The notes beneath the pieces were generated by a model. It was given only the letters and a program-made list of their open reading frames with translations. It was not told the origin of the DNA and searched no databases. A stretch of 64,000 nt of DNA, taken from Pirellulales bacterium (lineage in GTDB: Bacteria; Planctomycetota; Planctomycetia; Pirellulales; DATAWG01). This document shows, piece after piece, positions 35,854 to 44,287 of the stretch (within the stretch, counting starts at the first letter, position 1; each line of letters starts with the position of its first letter). The stretch lies in contig DATAWG010000111.1 of the NCBI GenBank assembly GCA_036267355.1, positions 1 through 64,000 of the forward strand, read 5' to 3'. A program made the translations under genes and the position numbers.

Positions 35854-38800
35854 CTACTCGCCCGTTTCCACGGTCACGGCCATGACGATCGGGGCCGTCG
35901 CGTCGGGGCCTTTCACCAGTTCGATCGTGTCGATCGAATCCTTCCGCTGCGGATAGACCGCGAAATAGCGAATCTGCTGGTCGCGAAGTTTGAAAGCGAA
36001 TTTCGAGCCCGGCACGTCCACGCGACGAATGTAGTCGGCGAATTGCTCGCCGTTGTAGAGCGGGATGTCTTCCGTTGCCCCGCCCGCATAGTGCAGCCGG
36101 ACGATCATCGACACGGTGTGCCCACGGCTGGATGGATATCCCCAGCCGCTCACGCCGCTCAAGAAATGGATCGCCTTGGCCGGCGTGCTGCAGGGCAAGC
36201 TGACGCTCTTGGGCATCGGGCGGGTCAGTTCGCCGTTCGGACTGTAGAGCATGATCACGTTCGGCGCCGTGCCGCCGCGCGGATCGACCAGATGAAACGG
36301 CACGCCGTCGAACGTCTTCGGCTCCCAATCGGGAAAGATCAGCCGCTGCTCGTCGGCATCCTTGCTGTAGAACATGCCGCGAACACTCGTGATCGTCGCC
36401 ACGCGGCCGATCGGCAGCGGCAGGTATTTGCCTTTCGCCGACAGGAATTCCAAGAGATTCGCCAGGCCATCAGCCCCGAGTTTTTCGAATCCCTCCGGCA
36501 TCAGCGAGCGCCGCGTGTTCACCAGCGAATCGATGTTCTCGCGCAGCACGACGTGGTGTTTCCCTTCGGCATCGAGCAGATCGACCGTCGTGCGATTGTC
36601 GCCCACCAGCAGGCCGGCAAACGTTCGGCCATCTTCGGTCGTGAGGTTGTATTGCTGATAGTTGCCCTCGACCGAGCGGTTCGGGTCCAATACGGCGATT
36701 AGAATATCGCTGCGCTTGCGGGCGGCGATGCCGGTGAGATCGGGGGCTATCTTGGCGCCGATATTGCCATGCCGATGGCATTTGGCGCAATTCTGCTCGA
36801 AGATGGCTTGGCCCTTCGCGGCGTCGCCGTGGCGGTCGACTTGCGGCATGAATTGATCGACGACTTTCCTGCGATCGGCATTGGGCAGTCGTCCGCCGCG
36901 GGCAAAGACCTTTTTTGCCCGCTCGGCAAGCGCCGGATCGGCAAGCTGCGAGAGCTTCTGGGCCTGATCGAGCGAAAGATCGCCGAGCGCGACGCGATCC
37001 TTTTCCAATCCTTCGACCAGCGCGGCCGACCATTGCGGACGGCTGAGCAACACGGCCGCTGCCGCCGTCCGGCCGGACTGCGACAATTGATTCCACTGGC
37101 CGACAAGCGCGGTGCCGACGGTGGCGGAATTGCTATGTGAAACGGCGTCCAAAAGCCCCGCCACCAGTTCGGGGCTGCTCTTGGGCGTGATTCCGTCGAC
37201 CAGCGCGGTAGTAGCTTCATCGTCGAGGCCGACGGTGACCAATTGGCCGGCGGCTTCGAGTCGAGCTGCATCCGAAGCGCTCGTGTCGGCAATTGTTGCC
37301 AAGAGGGTTTTGCGAATCGCGCCGGCCGCGGCGTCGAATTTATCGCCGGCATGCCAGAGCTTGCCCAGCGCGACGACTTTCATCCGTCCACTCGGCGAAA
37401 GGCGGCCCAAAAGTTTTGATAGCCCCTCGATCGAATCCGCGGAAAGCTCCGGCGGCTTGGCGGCCGGCCAACCCGCGAGCAGCCCAGCTACCGTTGCCTC
37501 GGCGACGGTCGCATCGCTGCCGCTGAGCGCGCGAAGAATGTCGGCGACGTGTTGGTGGTCCGGGCCGCGGGCAAAATCTTCGGCCACGATGCGGATCGCT
37601 TCGGTAAGCCGCGGGGCGAATTTGGCCTCCGGTTTCACTTTGGCCCTGGCGGCCGCGGTCAGAAATGCGATATTCCCTTTTGCCCCAGCGGCCACGACGG
37701 CAATCGGAATCCAGCGATCGGCGTAGTTCCGCTCTTCGGAAAACATTTGTATCACTGCCGCTTCGCTTGCGGGTGTGGCGGGCATTTCCGATAGCGCCAG
37801 CAGGGCATCTTTGCGCACCAGCGGCTCGGGATCGAACAGCGAACGAGCGGCGAGAATTTTTTCGACCGACCCGGCAGAGTGCGGCAGGCACGCAAGCGCC
37901 GATCGCCGCACGCCTGCGGCAGGATGCTGCAGGCCCGCGACAAGCGCCGCATCCCACTCTCCGCGGTCGCCGGCAAACGCGCCTAAGCCTTGCATCGCTC
38001 GCAGCGCATGCAACGCGGCGTAGCCCGACCTATCGGGCATTGGAACCGCGGCCCGCGGCGCCGCCGATGTCGGGCCAACTGGAGGCGATGGGCGATGCTG
38101 CACGATGTCGGCCAGATTCCGAAGTATGTCTTTCTTGCCGCGCTCCACGAGCAGCCGCTGCGCTTGCAAGCGCCAGAAGAGGTTTTCATTGCCCAAAGCA
38201 TCAATGAGTGTTTGCGGATTGTCGACGTCGAGCTTCGGGTAGACGGGCGTCTTAAAACCGTCGGCGACGATGCGATAGATCCGGCCGTGGGTCTTGTCGC
38301 GAAGCGGCGTGACATAGGCGTGGCCTTCGCCGGTCTTGAAGCCATGCGGCGTGGGGTTGTGTTGCACAACCGGGGTATACCAATCGATGAACCATACGGC
38401 CCCGTCGGGCCCGACCTGCGCGGCGATCGGAGCGGTCCAAGCGTCGGTGCTGGCCATAAGGTTGTAGCCGTCGTGGGCAACGAAACCGCTGGCTTGCGGC
38501 GCGAGCCAATCGAGGTGGACCAAGTGGCCGGTCGGCTCGCACACGAGCGCCGCCCGATCGCAGTAATCGGCGGGAAACGCGTGCGCGGTGAGCAATTCGC
38601 AACCGGCGGCGGCCGTATAGCCGCCGAAATTGTCGACCTGCCGCACGTCGTCGGTCACCGGGTGAAACAGCTTGTGGTCTTCGATGCCGACGACCGCCGG
38701 ACCATTCCAGCCGCGAACCGCTTCGTAGTAGCGATTCGGCATGGCGAGAAAGACGGAATGTTCGTTGTTGGCGGTCGAACCGAAGATATCGCCCGCCGGG

Positions 38801-40281
38801 CCGATGCCCAGGCCCCAAGTGTTGTTGCTCGTCTGGCCGAGCGACTCGAACTCGGAGCCATCCGGCCGGAAGCGGAAGAAGCCTTGGCGGAAGCGATGTT
38901 CGACGCCGCCGGCCTTTACCGTGCCGCCGTCGTAGCCGTCGGAGCCATAGATCCAGTTGTCGAGCCCGTAGTGCAAATTCGAAACGCAACCATGCGTATC
39001 GCCACGATTGAATCCGCTGACGACGGCGCGTCGCACCACGCTTCTTCCCTCTCCCCGTTTGGGAGAGGGGCTGGGGGCGAGGGCCGCCGCGCTCGCGCGG
39101 CTATCCTTCAACAATAAAATATCCGCTCCAACCGCCACCATCGCTCCGCCGCCGATCGGCAAAACGCTCGTCGGAATGTTCAGGTTGTCGGCGAAGAGCT
39201 TGAATTGGTGGTCGGCGGGATTTGGCGATTGAGTGTCGCTGCAAACGAGGATCTTATCGCCCCCTTCGCGATCCGGATGTTCGTGGATCGTGTTCGGATA
39301 ATCGGTGCTTTCGGCGATCCACAGCCGGCCGCGCTCGTCGAACGACATCGCGATCGGCTTGACGATCTCCGGCTCGGCAGCAAACAGTTCGACATGAAAC
39401 CCTTCGGGCAGATGCATGTGAGCGATCGAGTCGGCCGGGTTGAGTGGTTTTTGCACTTCGGAAATGCGCTCGCCTTCGTTGCCCGAACCCTTGTTCGGCC
39501 GATAGTTCGGCAAGCCGACGGCGGTTTGCTCGTATTCGAGCGGTGGGCTGTTGTCGGTCGCTTGGCCGGCGGCCCAGCGGATTCCGCCGGCCAGAAGTTC
39601 GTGATAGCCGGTTTGATTCCAGGTGCGCTCATCGTGGCCCGAGGCGGTGTAGAACACGCGCCCCTTTCCCTGGCGGCGAACCCAGGTCCACGGCTCGTAT
39701 TGCATGTCGTGCTCCCGAACCATCAGCACCATGCGATCGTCGCTCAATTCATTGTGGACATAGGTTTCGTCCCAGCTTTCGAAACTGTGCACGCCGCGCA
39801 TCGCAGGATGCTGCGCGTCGATGATTCGGGCGCGGAACACGCCGGTTTGGTGCTTCTCGAACCGCCCGCCAATGAGTGCCGTGTAGCGCTGGCTATTGCG
39901 GAAGATGTTTGATGCGCAATGCACGGCCACGAGGCCATGGCCAGCCTCGACGTAGTCGATCATGGCCCGTTCTTCCGCGGGCGGCAGGTCGCCGCTATCG
40001 CCGTAGATGGCCAGGCAATCGAAATGGTTCAGCTTGTCGGCGTTGAGGTCGTGGATGTTTTGCGTGAACGTCAGGTCGATGCCCATCGGCCCGAGCGCGG
40101 CGGAAATCACCTTGGCGAACACTTCGGGCCGATGATGCCCGGTGCGATCGCCGAGCAAAAGCACATGGATTCGGCCGGCGCCGCTCGCCGCCGGTTCGTG
40201 CGCGGCAATCGTCTCGATGGGCGCGAGCGCAAGGAATGCGAAAATCAGGCAACGAAGCGGCGAGCGGATTTGTAATATCAT
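35854..40281 (-). CDS. PVC-type dehydrogenase: ThuA, propeller, HEAT and cytochrome c domains
   Basis: A 1475-residue exported protein. A signal peptide (residues 1-27) is followed by a ThuA-like domain (about 38-245; IHVLLLGDRTGHHRPEVF). The membrane-bound dehydrogenase / soluble glucose dehydrogenase-like propeller is at about 285-690 (PEGFHVELFAAEPEIVKPIAMSF in pieces, LDNWIYGSDGYDG). HEAT-like repeats run from about 720 to 1120. A cytochrome c module has heme site CAKCH (Cys1165, Cys1168, His1169) and a PEGFEKL motif. A C-terminal beta domain ends at 1475. Proteins of this architecture are a hallmark of planctomycetes and verrucomicrobia and probably oxidise carbohydrates in the periplasm. 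The substrate is unknown. Repeat-derived residues sit at about 400-414. Confidence 0.92.
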   Translation of the reverse strand: MILQIRSPLRCLIFAFLALAPIETIAAHEPAASGAGRIHVLLLGDRTGHHRPEVFAKVISAALGPMGIDLTFTQNIHDLNADKLNHFDCLAIYGDSGDLPPAEERAMIDYVEAGHGLVAVHCASNIFRNSQRYTALIGGRFEKHQTGVFRARIIDAQHPAMRGVHSFESWDETYVHNELSDDRMVLMVREHDMQYEPWTWVRRQGKGRVFYTASGHDERTWNQTGYHELLAGGIRWAAGQATDNSPPLEYEQTAVGLPNYRPNKGSGNEGERISEVQKPLNPADSIAHMHLPEGFHVELFAAEPEIVKPIAMSFDERGRLWIAESTDYPNTIHEHPDREGGDKILVCSDTQSPNPADHQFKLFADNLNIPTSVLPIGGGAMVAVGADILLLKDSRASAAALAPSPSPKRGEGRSVVRRAVVSGFNRGDTHGCVSNLHYGLDNWIYGSDGYDGGTVKAGGVEHRFRQGFFRFRPDGSEFESLGQTSNNTWGLGIGPAGDIFGSTANNEHSVFLAMPNRYYEAVRGWNGPAVVGIEDHKLFHPVTDDVRQVDNFGGYTAAAGCELLTAHAFPADYCDRAALVCEPTGHLVHLDWLAPQASGFVAHDGYNLMASTDAWTAPIAAQVGPDGAVWFIDWYTPVVQHNPTPHGFKTGEGHAYVTPLRDKTHGRIYRIVADGFKTPVYPKLDVDNPQTLIDALGNENLFWRLQAQRLLVERGKKDILRNLADIVQHRPSPPVGPTSAAPRAAVPMPDRSGYAALHALRAMQGLGAFAGDRGEWDAALVAGLQHPAAGVRRSALACLPHSAGSVEKILAARSLFDPEPLVRKDALLALSEMPATPASEAAVIQMFSEERNYADRWIPIAVVAAGAKGNIAFLTAAARAKVKPEAKFAPRLTEAIRIVAEDFARGPDHQHVADILRALSGSDATVAEATVAGLLAGWPAAKPPELSADSIEGLSKLLGRLSPSGRMKVVALGKLWHAGDKFDAAAGAIRKTLLATIADTSASDAARLEAAGQLVTVGLDDEATTALVDGITPKSSPELVAGLLDAVSHSNSATVGTALVGQWNQLSQSGRTAAAAVLLSRPQWSAALVEGLEKDRVALGDLSLDQAQKLSQLADPALAERAKKVFARGGRLPNADRRKVVDQFMPQVDRHGDAAKGQAIFEQNCAKCHRHGNIGAKIAPDLTGIAARKRSDILIAVLDPNRSVEGNYQQYNLTTEDGRTFAGLLVGDNRTTVDLLDAEGKHHVVLRENIDSLVNTRRSLMPEGFEKLGADGLANLLEFLSAKGKYLPLPIGRVATITSVRGMFYSKDADEQRLIFPDWEPKTFDGVPFHLVDPRGGTAPNVIMLYSPNGELTRPMPKSVSLPCSTPAKAIHFLSGVSGWGYPSSRGHTVSMIVRLHYAGGATEDIPLYNGEQFADYIRRVDVPGSKFAFKLRDQQIRYFAVYPQRKDSIDTIELVKGPDATAPIVMAVTVETGE
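39041..39083. repeat. Intragenic palindromic repeat in the dehydrogenase gene
   Basis: The hairpin ccctctccccgtttgggagag gg is followed by ctgggggcgaggg. This is the well-known form of a dispersed bacterial palindrome. It lies in frame in the dehydrogenase gene and codes for a Pro/Ser/Arg-rich stretch (APSPSPKRGEG). Related ctcaccctcgccctcacc fragments occur at 12709-12726, about 43779-43799 and 50724-50738. Confidence 0.82.
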
Positions 40282-40436
40282 GAATCCCCCTAGATCGAAG
40301 CAATCAGAGCATTATCGTACACTGCTCCTTCGGTGGGCACAAATATCCGCTGTCGGTTGCTGCTGTCTGCGACGGTTGGTAGAAATAATGCAGCTCAATT
40401 GACGCCCGAATGAAATCATGTCTTAAGGAGCCCTGC

Positions 40437-40832
40437 GTGCCAAAAGTTGAAATCAACCTCGACGAAGATCCTGCAAACCAGAAGATTTTCATTGCGTTCA
40501 AGAAAGTGTCGATGCATCAATTCTGGAAGAAGGCGAAGGGCAGCATCAAGGTCTCGGGCGACGCCGACGACAAGAAGGATGCCAACCAGCTAATCAAGCA
40601 GTTCAACCTGGGTCTGGGGAAAGTTCTCGACAAATTTGACAATTGCTTTCCCGATCCGGCCCAAATGAAAAAATATTCCGGCGAACTCGAAAAGATTTTC
40701 CGCAACTACGAAAAGAAGGTCGACGAATCCGAGATCGGGGGAAATTTCAAGCGATCGCTCGATATCGCCATCGAACTTTTGGAAAAAGAAATGAATCGAC
40801 GGCTAGCCTGGGCAAAGAAATACATCAAATGA
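40437..40832 (+). CDS. Lys-rich small helical protein, function unknown
   Basis: A 131-residue cytosolic protein. The GTG at 40437 is chosen because AAGGAG lies six bases upstream; an ATG nine codons earlier has no such site. The start reads MPKVEINLDEDPANQKIFIA. The protein is alpha-helical, with 23 Lys and many Asp, and ends in an amphipathic helix (LDIAIELLEKEMNRRLAWAK). There is no signal peptide or known motif. Codon use and amino-acid make-up differ from the Arg-rich neighbours, which could mean recent transfer. It lies 154 bases from the divergent dehydrogenase gene and 94 bases before an oxidoreductase gene. Confidence 0.75.
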   Translation: MPKVEINLDEDPANQKIFIAFKKVSMHQFWKKAKGSIKVSGDADDKKDANQLIKQFNLGLGKVLDKFDNCFPDPAQMKKYSGELEKIFRNYEKKVDESEIGGNFKRSLDIAIELLEKEMNRRLAWAKKYIK

Positions 40833-40926
40833 CGATTGCGGGCGGCACGGTCGAAGATCAATGCGCATGGGATATTCGGGGGAAGAATCTCAATGCACAC
40901 TTTCACGCCGTAGGGAGTTTCTGCGC

Positions 40927-42054
40927 ATGAGCGATCGAGAAGGCGCCGGCAATGAAATCAATGTGGCGATCATTGGCCTGGGATTCGGAGCGGAGTTCAT
41001 TCCGCTTTATCAGCGGCATCCGCATGCACGGCTCTATGCCATCTGCCAGCGCGACCGGAAAAAACTCGATCAAATCGGCGATGCGTTCAAAGTCGAGCGG
41101 CGCTACAGCGACTACCGGCAATTGCTCGCCGACCCGGACGTTCATGCGGTGCATATCAACACGCCCATTCCCGACCACGCCTGGATGAGCATCGCCGCGC
41201 TCGAGGCGGGAAAGCACGTGGCATGCACGGTGCCGATGGCCACGTCGGTCGACGATTGCCGGCGGATCGTCGAGCTAAGCCGGCAGACGGGGCTGAAGTA
41301 TATGATGATGGAAACGACGGTCTACTCGCGCGAGTTTTTCTTCGTACAAGAGATGTACCAGCGGGGCGATCTGGGGCGATTGCAATTCTTGCGCGCATCG
41401 CATCAACAGGAAATGGCCGGCTGGCCCGGCTATTGGGAAGGGCTGCCGCCGATGCACTACGCGACGCATTGCGTCGGACCGGTGTTGGCGCTGCCCGACC
41501 GCCGAGCGGCGGCCGTTTCTTGCTTCGGCTCCGGCCGGATCGACGAGAATCTGATTCCGAAATACGGTTCGTCCTTCGCCGTCGAAACCTGCCACATCCA
41601 ATTGCAGGATTCCGATCTGTCCGCGGAGATCACCCGGTCGCTCTTCAACACTGCCCGGCAGTATCGCGAAAGTTTCGATGTTTACGGCTCGAAGCAATCG
41701 TTCGAGTGGACCCAGATCGAGCATGAAGACGCGATCGTCTTCAACGGCGAAACGCCGCGGCGCGTGAAGGTGCCCGACTATGGTTCCCGGCTGCCGAAAG
41801 ATATTCAGCAATACACGACGCGGGGCGTCTACGATTCCGAAGAACACCGGCACTTGTCATTCGTGCAGGGATCGGGGCACGGCGGTTCGCATCCGCACTT
41901 GGCCCACGAATTCATCTCGGCGCTCGTCGAAGGGCGCGATCCGCATCCCAATGCGTCCCAATCGGCGAATTGGACCTGCGTCGGAATCCTGGCCCACCAG
42001 TCGGCGATGGCCGGCGGCGAGAAAATCCTGTTGCCGGAATTCACGCTGCTATAG
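40927..42054 (+). CDS. Gfo/Idh/MocA family oxidoreductase
   Basis: A 375-residue NAD(P)-dependent dehydrogenase, probably acting on a sugar or inositol. The Rossmann motif VAIIGLGFGAEFIP (residues 13-26) and the family signature AGKHVACTVPMATSVDD, where EKP is replaced by TVP, are visible. In many members the Lys of EKP is catalytic, so its loss is notable. The C-terminal domain continues with MHYATHCVGPVLAL (HD-type region) and GGSHPHLAHEFISAL. The ATG at 40927 follows a GGGAG; the frame extends 22 codons upstream. No twin-arginine signal is present, unlike many planctomycete paralogs. Confidence 0.9.
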   Translation: MSDREGAGNEINVAIIGLGFGAEFIPLYQRHPHARLYAICQRDRKKLDQIGDAFKVERRYSDYRQLLADPDVHAVHINTPIPDHAWMSIAALEAGKHVACTVPMATSVDDCRRIVELSRQTGLKYMMMETTVYSREFFFVQEMYQRGDLGRLQFLRASHQQEMAGWPGYWEGLPPMHYATHCVGPVLALPDRRAAAVSCFGSGRIDENLIPKYGSSFAVETCHIQLQDSDLSAEITRSLFNTARQYRESFDVYGSKQSFEWTQIEHEDAIVFNGETPRRVKVPDYGSRLPKDIQQYTTRGVYDSEEHRHLSFVQGSGHGGSHPHLAHEFISALVEGRDPHPNASQSANWTCVGILAHQSAMAGGEKILLPEFTLL

Positions 42055-42215
42055 TTAGCGTCGTGCGAGCGGGGTTCTCGGCCCTTGCTGCTCTCGCCTG
42101 GCCCGCTTGCAATCACGGTGGCGGCAGAGCAAGATTCTGATAGATACAGCGCTGAAAGGCACGGGGCTGACAGCATTGTGGTTCAAGGCGTTCGCGCGGA
42201 AGCGCAACAAGCGAT

Positions 42216-42446
42216 ATGAAATTCATCGAAATGTCTGGCTCGACGCTGATGACCAAAGTATTGGAACCGCACGAGGCTCCGCCCGAACAGTTGCGTTCCG
42301 CAGGGCTAACCGACAAATGCCTCGTGCGGATCAATCAGCAAGGTGATATCGAAGTGCGCCGGCACGACGGCTGGGATGTGATCGGCGGGCTATTGGGCGA
42401 CTTCGATCATCGCATCAAGAAAGCGACCGGGCTCGATTGGGCATGA
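42216..42446 (+). CDS. Small protein, function unknown
   Basis: A 76-residue frame: MKFIEMSGSTLMTKVLEPHE, then PPEQLRSAGLTDKCLVRINQ, with a compact beta-like middle (EVRRHDGWDVIGGLLGDFDH) and a basic end. Composition looks protein-like and free of the low-complexity bias of shadow frames. The ribosome site is weak, and an ATG at 42249 is an alternative start. It sits between the oxidoreductase and the convergent transglutaminase gene. Confidence 0.5.
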   Translation: MKFIEMSGSTLMTKVLEPHEAPPEQLRSAGLTDKCLVRINQQGDIEVRRHDGWDVIGGLLGDFDHRIKKATGLDWA

Positions 42447-42571
42447 GCGAATGCGGCGGTGCGCGGGAGCATTGATCGTAGCGCAAGCCCAGGGAAGGCT
42501 GGGAGTGCGGGTCGCAAGCGGATAGCGGCAATGCAGCCTTCCCCGGGCTTCGGGCGATCGCGCGGAGCCCG

Positions 42572-43564
42572 CTATTCCACTTCGGCGACTTCGACGTCGA
42601 TGATTAGCCGCTCGTTGGCCGGTGAATAAATCGTGCCGCTGATTGGCGCCGTGTCGCGAAAATGGCGACCCACCGAAACGCGCACGTGGTCGGTGGTCGG
42701 TAGCAAGCCGTTGGTCGGATCAAATCCCTTCCATCCGACCCCCGGCAGATACAACTGCAGCCAAGCGTGCGATGCATCCGCGACGGCGCGTTGCGGCCCG
42801 GTATTGCCCGTAAAAATATAACCGCAAACATAGCGCGCGGGAATATTCAGCATCCGGGCCATGCAGATCACAAGGTTCGCGAAATCCTGGCAAACACCGC
42901 GTTTGCTCTTCAGCACTTCGAAGGGAGTCGTTTCGTTGGTGGTGCTCATCGGCACGTACGTGAATTCGCGAAACATCGTCAGATTGATGTCGAAGAGCGT
43001 TTCGAGCAGGTCGTATTTATTGCGCACGACGAAGCTCATGGCGTAGTCGAAAATCTCCCGCAGATGCGCCTCCGGTAGTTCCACCGGCGCGAGATACGGT
43101 GCGAGCATCGTGAATTCCCATGGCATCCAGCTCACGGGAAACGTGGGCCGCTTTTCCACCCGCGCGAACGCGAAGGGGTCGACATCCAATAGCTCGACGA
43201 TCGATTCGGCGACGATCGCGAGTTTCGTGTAAGGCTCGTTGATTTCGAATCGAGTCGCCCAATTGCCGAACACATCTTCGTAGTCGTGCGTCGTTACACC
43301 TGGATCGATTTGCAAATTGTGCGAGACCACGGTTTGCCGTCGATCGTGGACTGGCCGAAGCTGGAGCCGATGGACACTACGGTTGACCTCCATGCCATAT
43401 TCAAAACGGTTTGCGTGCCGCACTTTCAAACGGCGCACTTTCGCTGGTGCCGGCGCGGCCACGGGCGAGGTTGGAGGAGGCGGTTCGAGCATCGTGGCGC
43501 CGGCCATCGGAGGAATTCCTTTTTGAACGATTGGATCGTTTTCAGGCGTTTCGATGTTTTGCAT
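42572..43564 (-). CDS. Transglutaminase-like protein A
   Basis: A 330-residue cytosolic protein. An N-terminal beta domain (residues about 48-150; HANRFEYGMEVNRSVHRLQL) precedes the transglutaminase/peptidase core: RGVCQDFANLVICMARML with Cys225, VADASHAWLQLYLPG with His266 and WKGFDPTNG with Asp282. The intact triad suggests a cysteine protease, amidase or acyl transferase. The first 40 residues are Pro-rich and variable. The gene is divergent from the DUF2126 gene and shares its 5' region. It belongs to the peptide-ligase-associated cluster, with two further transglutaminase-like proteins. Confidence 0.9.
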   Translation of the reverse strand: MQNIETPENDPIVQKGIPPMAGATMLEPPPPTSPVAAPAPAKVRRLKVRHANRFEYGMEVNRSVHRLQLRPVHDRRQTVVSHNLQIDPGVTTHDYEDVFGNWATRFEINEPYTKLAIVAESIVELLDVDPFAFARVEKRPTFPVSWMPWEFTMLAPYLAPVELPEAHLREIFDYAMSFVVRNKYDLLETLFDINLTMFREFTYVPMSTTNETTPFEVLKSKRGVCQDFANLVICMARMLNIPARYVCGYIFTGNTGPQRAVADASHAWLQLYLPGVGWKGFDPTNGLLPTTDHVRVSVGRHFRDTAPISGTIYSPANERLIIDVEVAEVE

Positions 43565-43869
43565 CTTTCATACCAAGGCCGTGAAGGGTGCTGAATGGTT
43601 GGATTTAGCGGCGACATTTTCCGCGCCTTCGGACGTGACAGGGTGTCCATTGACCTTGGAAAACGGCCGATTGCCCGGCGCGCTGATAGTCATGTGCGCA
43701 TTGCACGACGTCAAAAGTGCTCATCCAATTCCAAATACAAGTCGCACAGGTTCAAGCGGCGGGGAAGCCCTGCTACATCACCCTCGCCCTCACCTGCCTC
43801 CTGCATTTGGCACACCAAGTGCACAACCGAAAGGTGTGAAGCGAGTTTTCGGAGAAGGAGGTCCGCATC
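43565..43869. other. Divergent promoter region of the transglutaminase cluster
   Basis: These 305 bases separate transglutaminase A (minus) from the small acidic gene (plus). They contain a fragment of the ctcaccctcgccctcacc repeat near 43779-43799 and a TTGACC near 43656 that could be part of a promoter. No gene is recognised. Confidence 0.4.
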
Positions 43870-44052
43870 ATGTCGAAACAAATTGACTTGCAGAATGTCG
43901 CGGCCGTGCTCTACGACTATTGGCCCGACGACTACAATCGGGTCCGCAGCGCTCTTGAGGCGATCGTTCATTATGAACCCTGCGAGGACACCGACGAAGC
44001 CGATGTCAATTTCCTCTATCACGATGACACTGCGGCTGGGCATGCCGATTAG
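43870..44052 (+). CDS. Small acidic protein at the head of the ligase cluster
   Basis: A 60-residue frame with AAGGAGGT centred 10 bases before the ATG, an almost perfect Shine-Dalgarno site. It reads MSKQIDLQNVAAVLYDYWPD, then a helical AL EAIVHYEP part and an acidic end (EDTDEADVNFLYHDD). It has no signal peptide or known motif. It precedes the transglutaminase-DUF2126 gene by 235 bases. It might be regulated with that gene or be a substrate or partner, but this is only context. Alternatively it is an unrelated short orphan. Confidence 0.65.
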   Translation: MSKQIDLQNVAAVLYDYWPDDYNRVRSALEAIVHYEPCEDTDEADVNFLYHDDTAAGHAD

Positions 44053-44287
44053 GCCTTGGAGGGGCGGCCGTTCGAAGCCTGTAAGCGCCGTGGCGGTGAG
44101 TTCGGCACCCACCGGTCGGAATAGGCACGGCGTTTGCGTTTTAACGGCTCGACGGCTGAAATATCGCGAATCTCCGCTTGTTTGCTCAGGATTGGGTCCC
44201 TGGTTGCCCGATTCGTGGGCATGGGCTGCGCGCACCGGGCCGTTTCGGGTCAAGGTGACTACTCATCGATTCTGAAGGGCTTTTTTC

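Noticed and set aside
37990-39117. 375-codon plus-strand frame
   Set aside because: It is antisense to the propeller domain of the PVC dehydrogenase.
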